A stretch of 7,176 bases of DNA, from assembly GCA_021205715.1 (NCBI GenBank), contig JAJPXA010000078.1, forward strand, positions 1 to 7,176. Direction: 5' to 3'. This stretch comes from Bacillota bacterium (lineage in GTDB: Bacteria; Bacillota; Clostridia; UBA1381). A program made the position numbers and the translations under genes. The notes under the pieces were generated by a model. That model was not told the origin of the DNA, made no database searches, and saw nothing but the letters and a program-made list of their open reading frames with translations. Of the stretch, positions 6,417 through 7,176 are shown one piece after another. Within the stretch, counting starts at the first letter, position 1, and every line of letters starts with the position of its first letter.

Positions 6417-7176
6417 TTATTTCATATTTTTAAGAAATTTTTCGTGCGCCGCTCTTAATTCAACGGCTTTTTCCTCCGGTGCGGTCGGATTGCAGTGCGC
6501 CCATGCGCCCGTTTCCGACGAAGCGTTGAACTTCTGCTTATCCGCGCTTCTCATCGGCGGATAGAACGCTATGTGGAAATGGCAGTTGTCAATATCGGTA
6601 TCGGTGTTTACCGGATTTTGATACATACACATCATATACGGGAACGGATAGTCAAACAGACTGTCAAGCGTGCCCGCCGCCTCTTTGAGTGTTTTGGCAA
6701 GGCTGTCGCGTTCCGCCTCGGTGAACTGCGTAAGGTTTTGAACGTGACGCTTCGCGCCTATGTATATGCCGTAGGGATACTCGCAGTAGAACGGCAGGAA
6801 AACAACAAAATCGTCGTTTTCGAATATAATGCGCTTCTCCGCCTGCTTTTCGTCCTCTATCATATCGCAGAACAGGCAGTTGCCGGTTTCCTCTCTATGC
6901 TCCTTGAATGCTTCAAGCTCCAGCTCCGGCTTCTTGGGTATTACCGAATAGCCGTAAATCTGACCGTGAGGGTGGGGCATTGTAACGCCCACGACACTGC
7001 CGCGGTTTTCGAAAATGAACACGTACTTGATTTTTTCGTCCTTGCTCATCTCCTCAAATCTTTCCGTCCACAAGTCAACCAGTTTTCTGATATGCGGAAC
7101 CGAAAGCTCGGGGAGCGTTACGGTATGCTCGGGCGAGTAAAGTATTACCTCGCATTTGCCGTATGACGGCTTTGTC
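6417..7176 (-). CDS. galT: Galactose-1-phosphate uridylyltransferase, class I (5' end outside window)
   Basis: Leloir pathway enzyme: UDP-glucose + galactose-1-phosphate to glucose-1-phosphate + UDP-galactose, by a uridylyl-histidine intermediate. The visible 252 codons (from 7175 leftward) contain the family block near the left edge of the fragment (CEVILYSPEH), the active-site MPHPHGQIYG with the nucleophilic second His at 6966-6968, a CLFC pair, and the C-terminal HFHIAFYPP histidine block. The active His lies 182 residues from the C-terminus, the same as in the 348-residue E. coli GalT, so roughly the first 95 residues are missing past the window edge. A TTG at 7071-7073 is an internal Leu codon and not the start: the family sequence continues upstream of it without a stop. 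The gene converges on the GH13 gene and is therefore a separate transcript. Its product glucose-1-phosphate could supply glycogen synthesis through GlgC, which is not seen here. Confidence 0.95.
   Translation of the reverse strand, partial: TKPSYGKCEVILYSPEHTVTLPELSVPHIRKLVDLWTERFEEMSKDEKIKYVFIFENRGSVVGVTMPHPHGQIYGYSVIPKKPELELEAFKEHREETGNCLFCDMIEDEKQAEKRIIFENDDFVVFLPFYCEYPYGIYIGAKRHVQNLTQFTEAERDSLAKTLKEAAGTLDSLFDYPFPYMMCMYQNPVNTDTDIDNCHFHIAFYPPMRSADKQKFNASSETGAWAHCNPTAPEEKAVELRAAHEKFLKNMK

Noticed and set aside
7071..7073. TTG as possible galT start on the - strand
   Set aside because: The reading frame and the family sequence continue 34 codons further upstream to the window edge, so it is an internal Leu codon.
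6495..7166. 223-codon open frame on the + strand opposite galT
   Set aside because: It is antisense to a clear galT reading frame with its catalytic HPH motif; the predicted protein shows no recognisable motif and has no ribosome site of note.

Overview
The window carries four metabolic genes: three on the + strand for storage polysaccharide (glycogen) and one on the - strand for galactose use. Genes with strong purine-rich ribosome sites, short spacers, U-tailed hairpin terminators, a bacterial ADP-glucose type glycogen synthase and a neopullulanase-like GH13 enzyme without a signal peptide fit a Firmicute, probably an anaerobic gut-type member of class Clostridia. That placement is inferred from gene style only; no rRNA or marker gene is present.

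Layout. Bases 34-1779 encode glycogen synthase (glgA) with an unusual Lys/Ala/Thr-rich C-terminal tail of about 100 residues, part of it built from 15-bp repeats. After 13 bases comes glycogen phosphorylase (glgP, 1793-4267). Bases 4268-4397 hold a long hairpin, an extended -10-like sequence and a U-tailed terminator hairpin. A cytosolic GH13 alpha-glucan hydrolase follows at 4398-6365. A second hairpin (6380-6409) separates it from galT, which reads toward it from the right edge and is cut at its 5' end.

How they work together. GlgA elongates alpha-1,4-glucan from ADP-glucose. GlgP removes glucose-1-phosphate from the chain ends. The GH13 enzyme has the motifs of the neopullulanase/cyclomaltodextrinase group and could process the limit dextrins or maltodextrins that GlgP leaves. 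GalT makes glucose-1-phosphate from galactose-1-phosphate, which could feed the same pool. The ADP-glucose-forming enzyme (GlgC), the branching enzyme (GlgB) and a canonical debranching enzyme (GlgX) are not in the window.

Most of the window is ordinary central carbohydrate metabolism. I do not see a new defence, mobile or RNA system. The parts that deserve a second look are the basic repeat-built tail on GlgA and the two-hairpin region between glgP and the GH13 gene.
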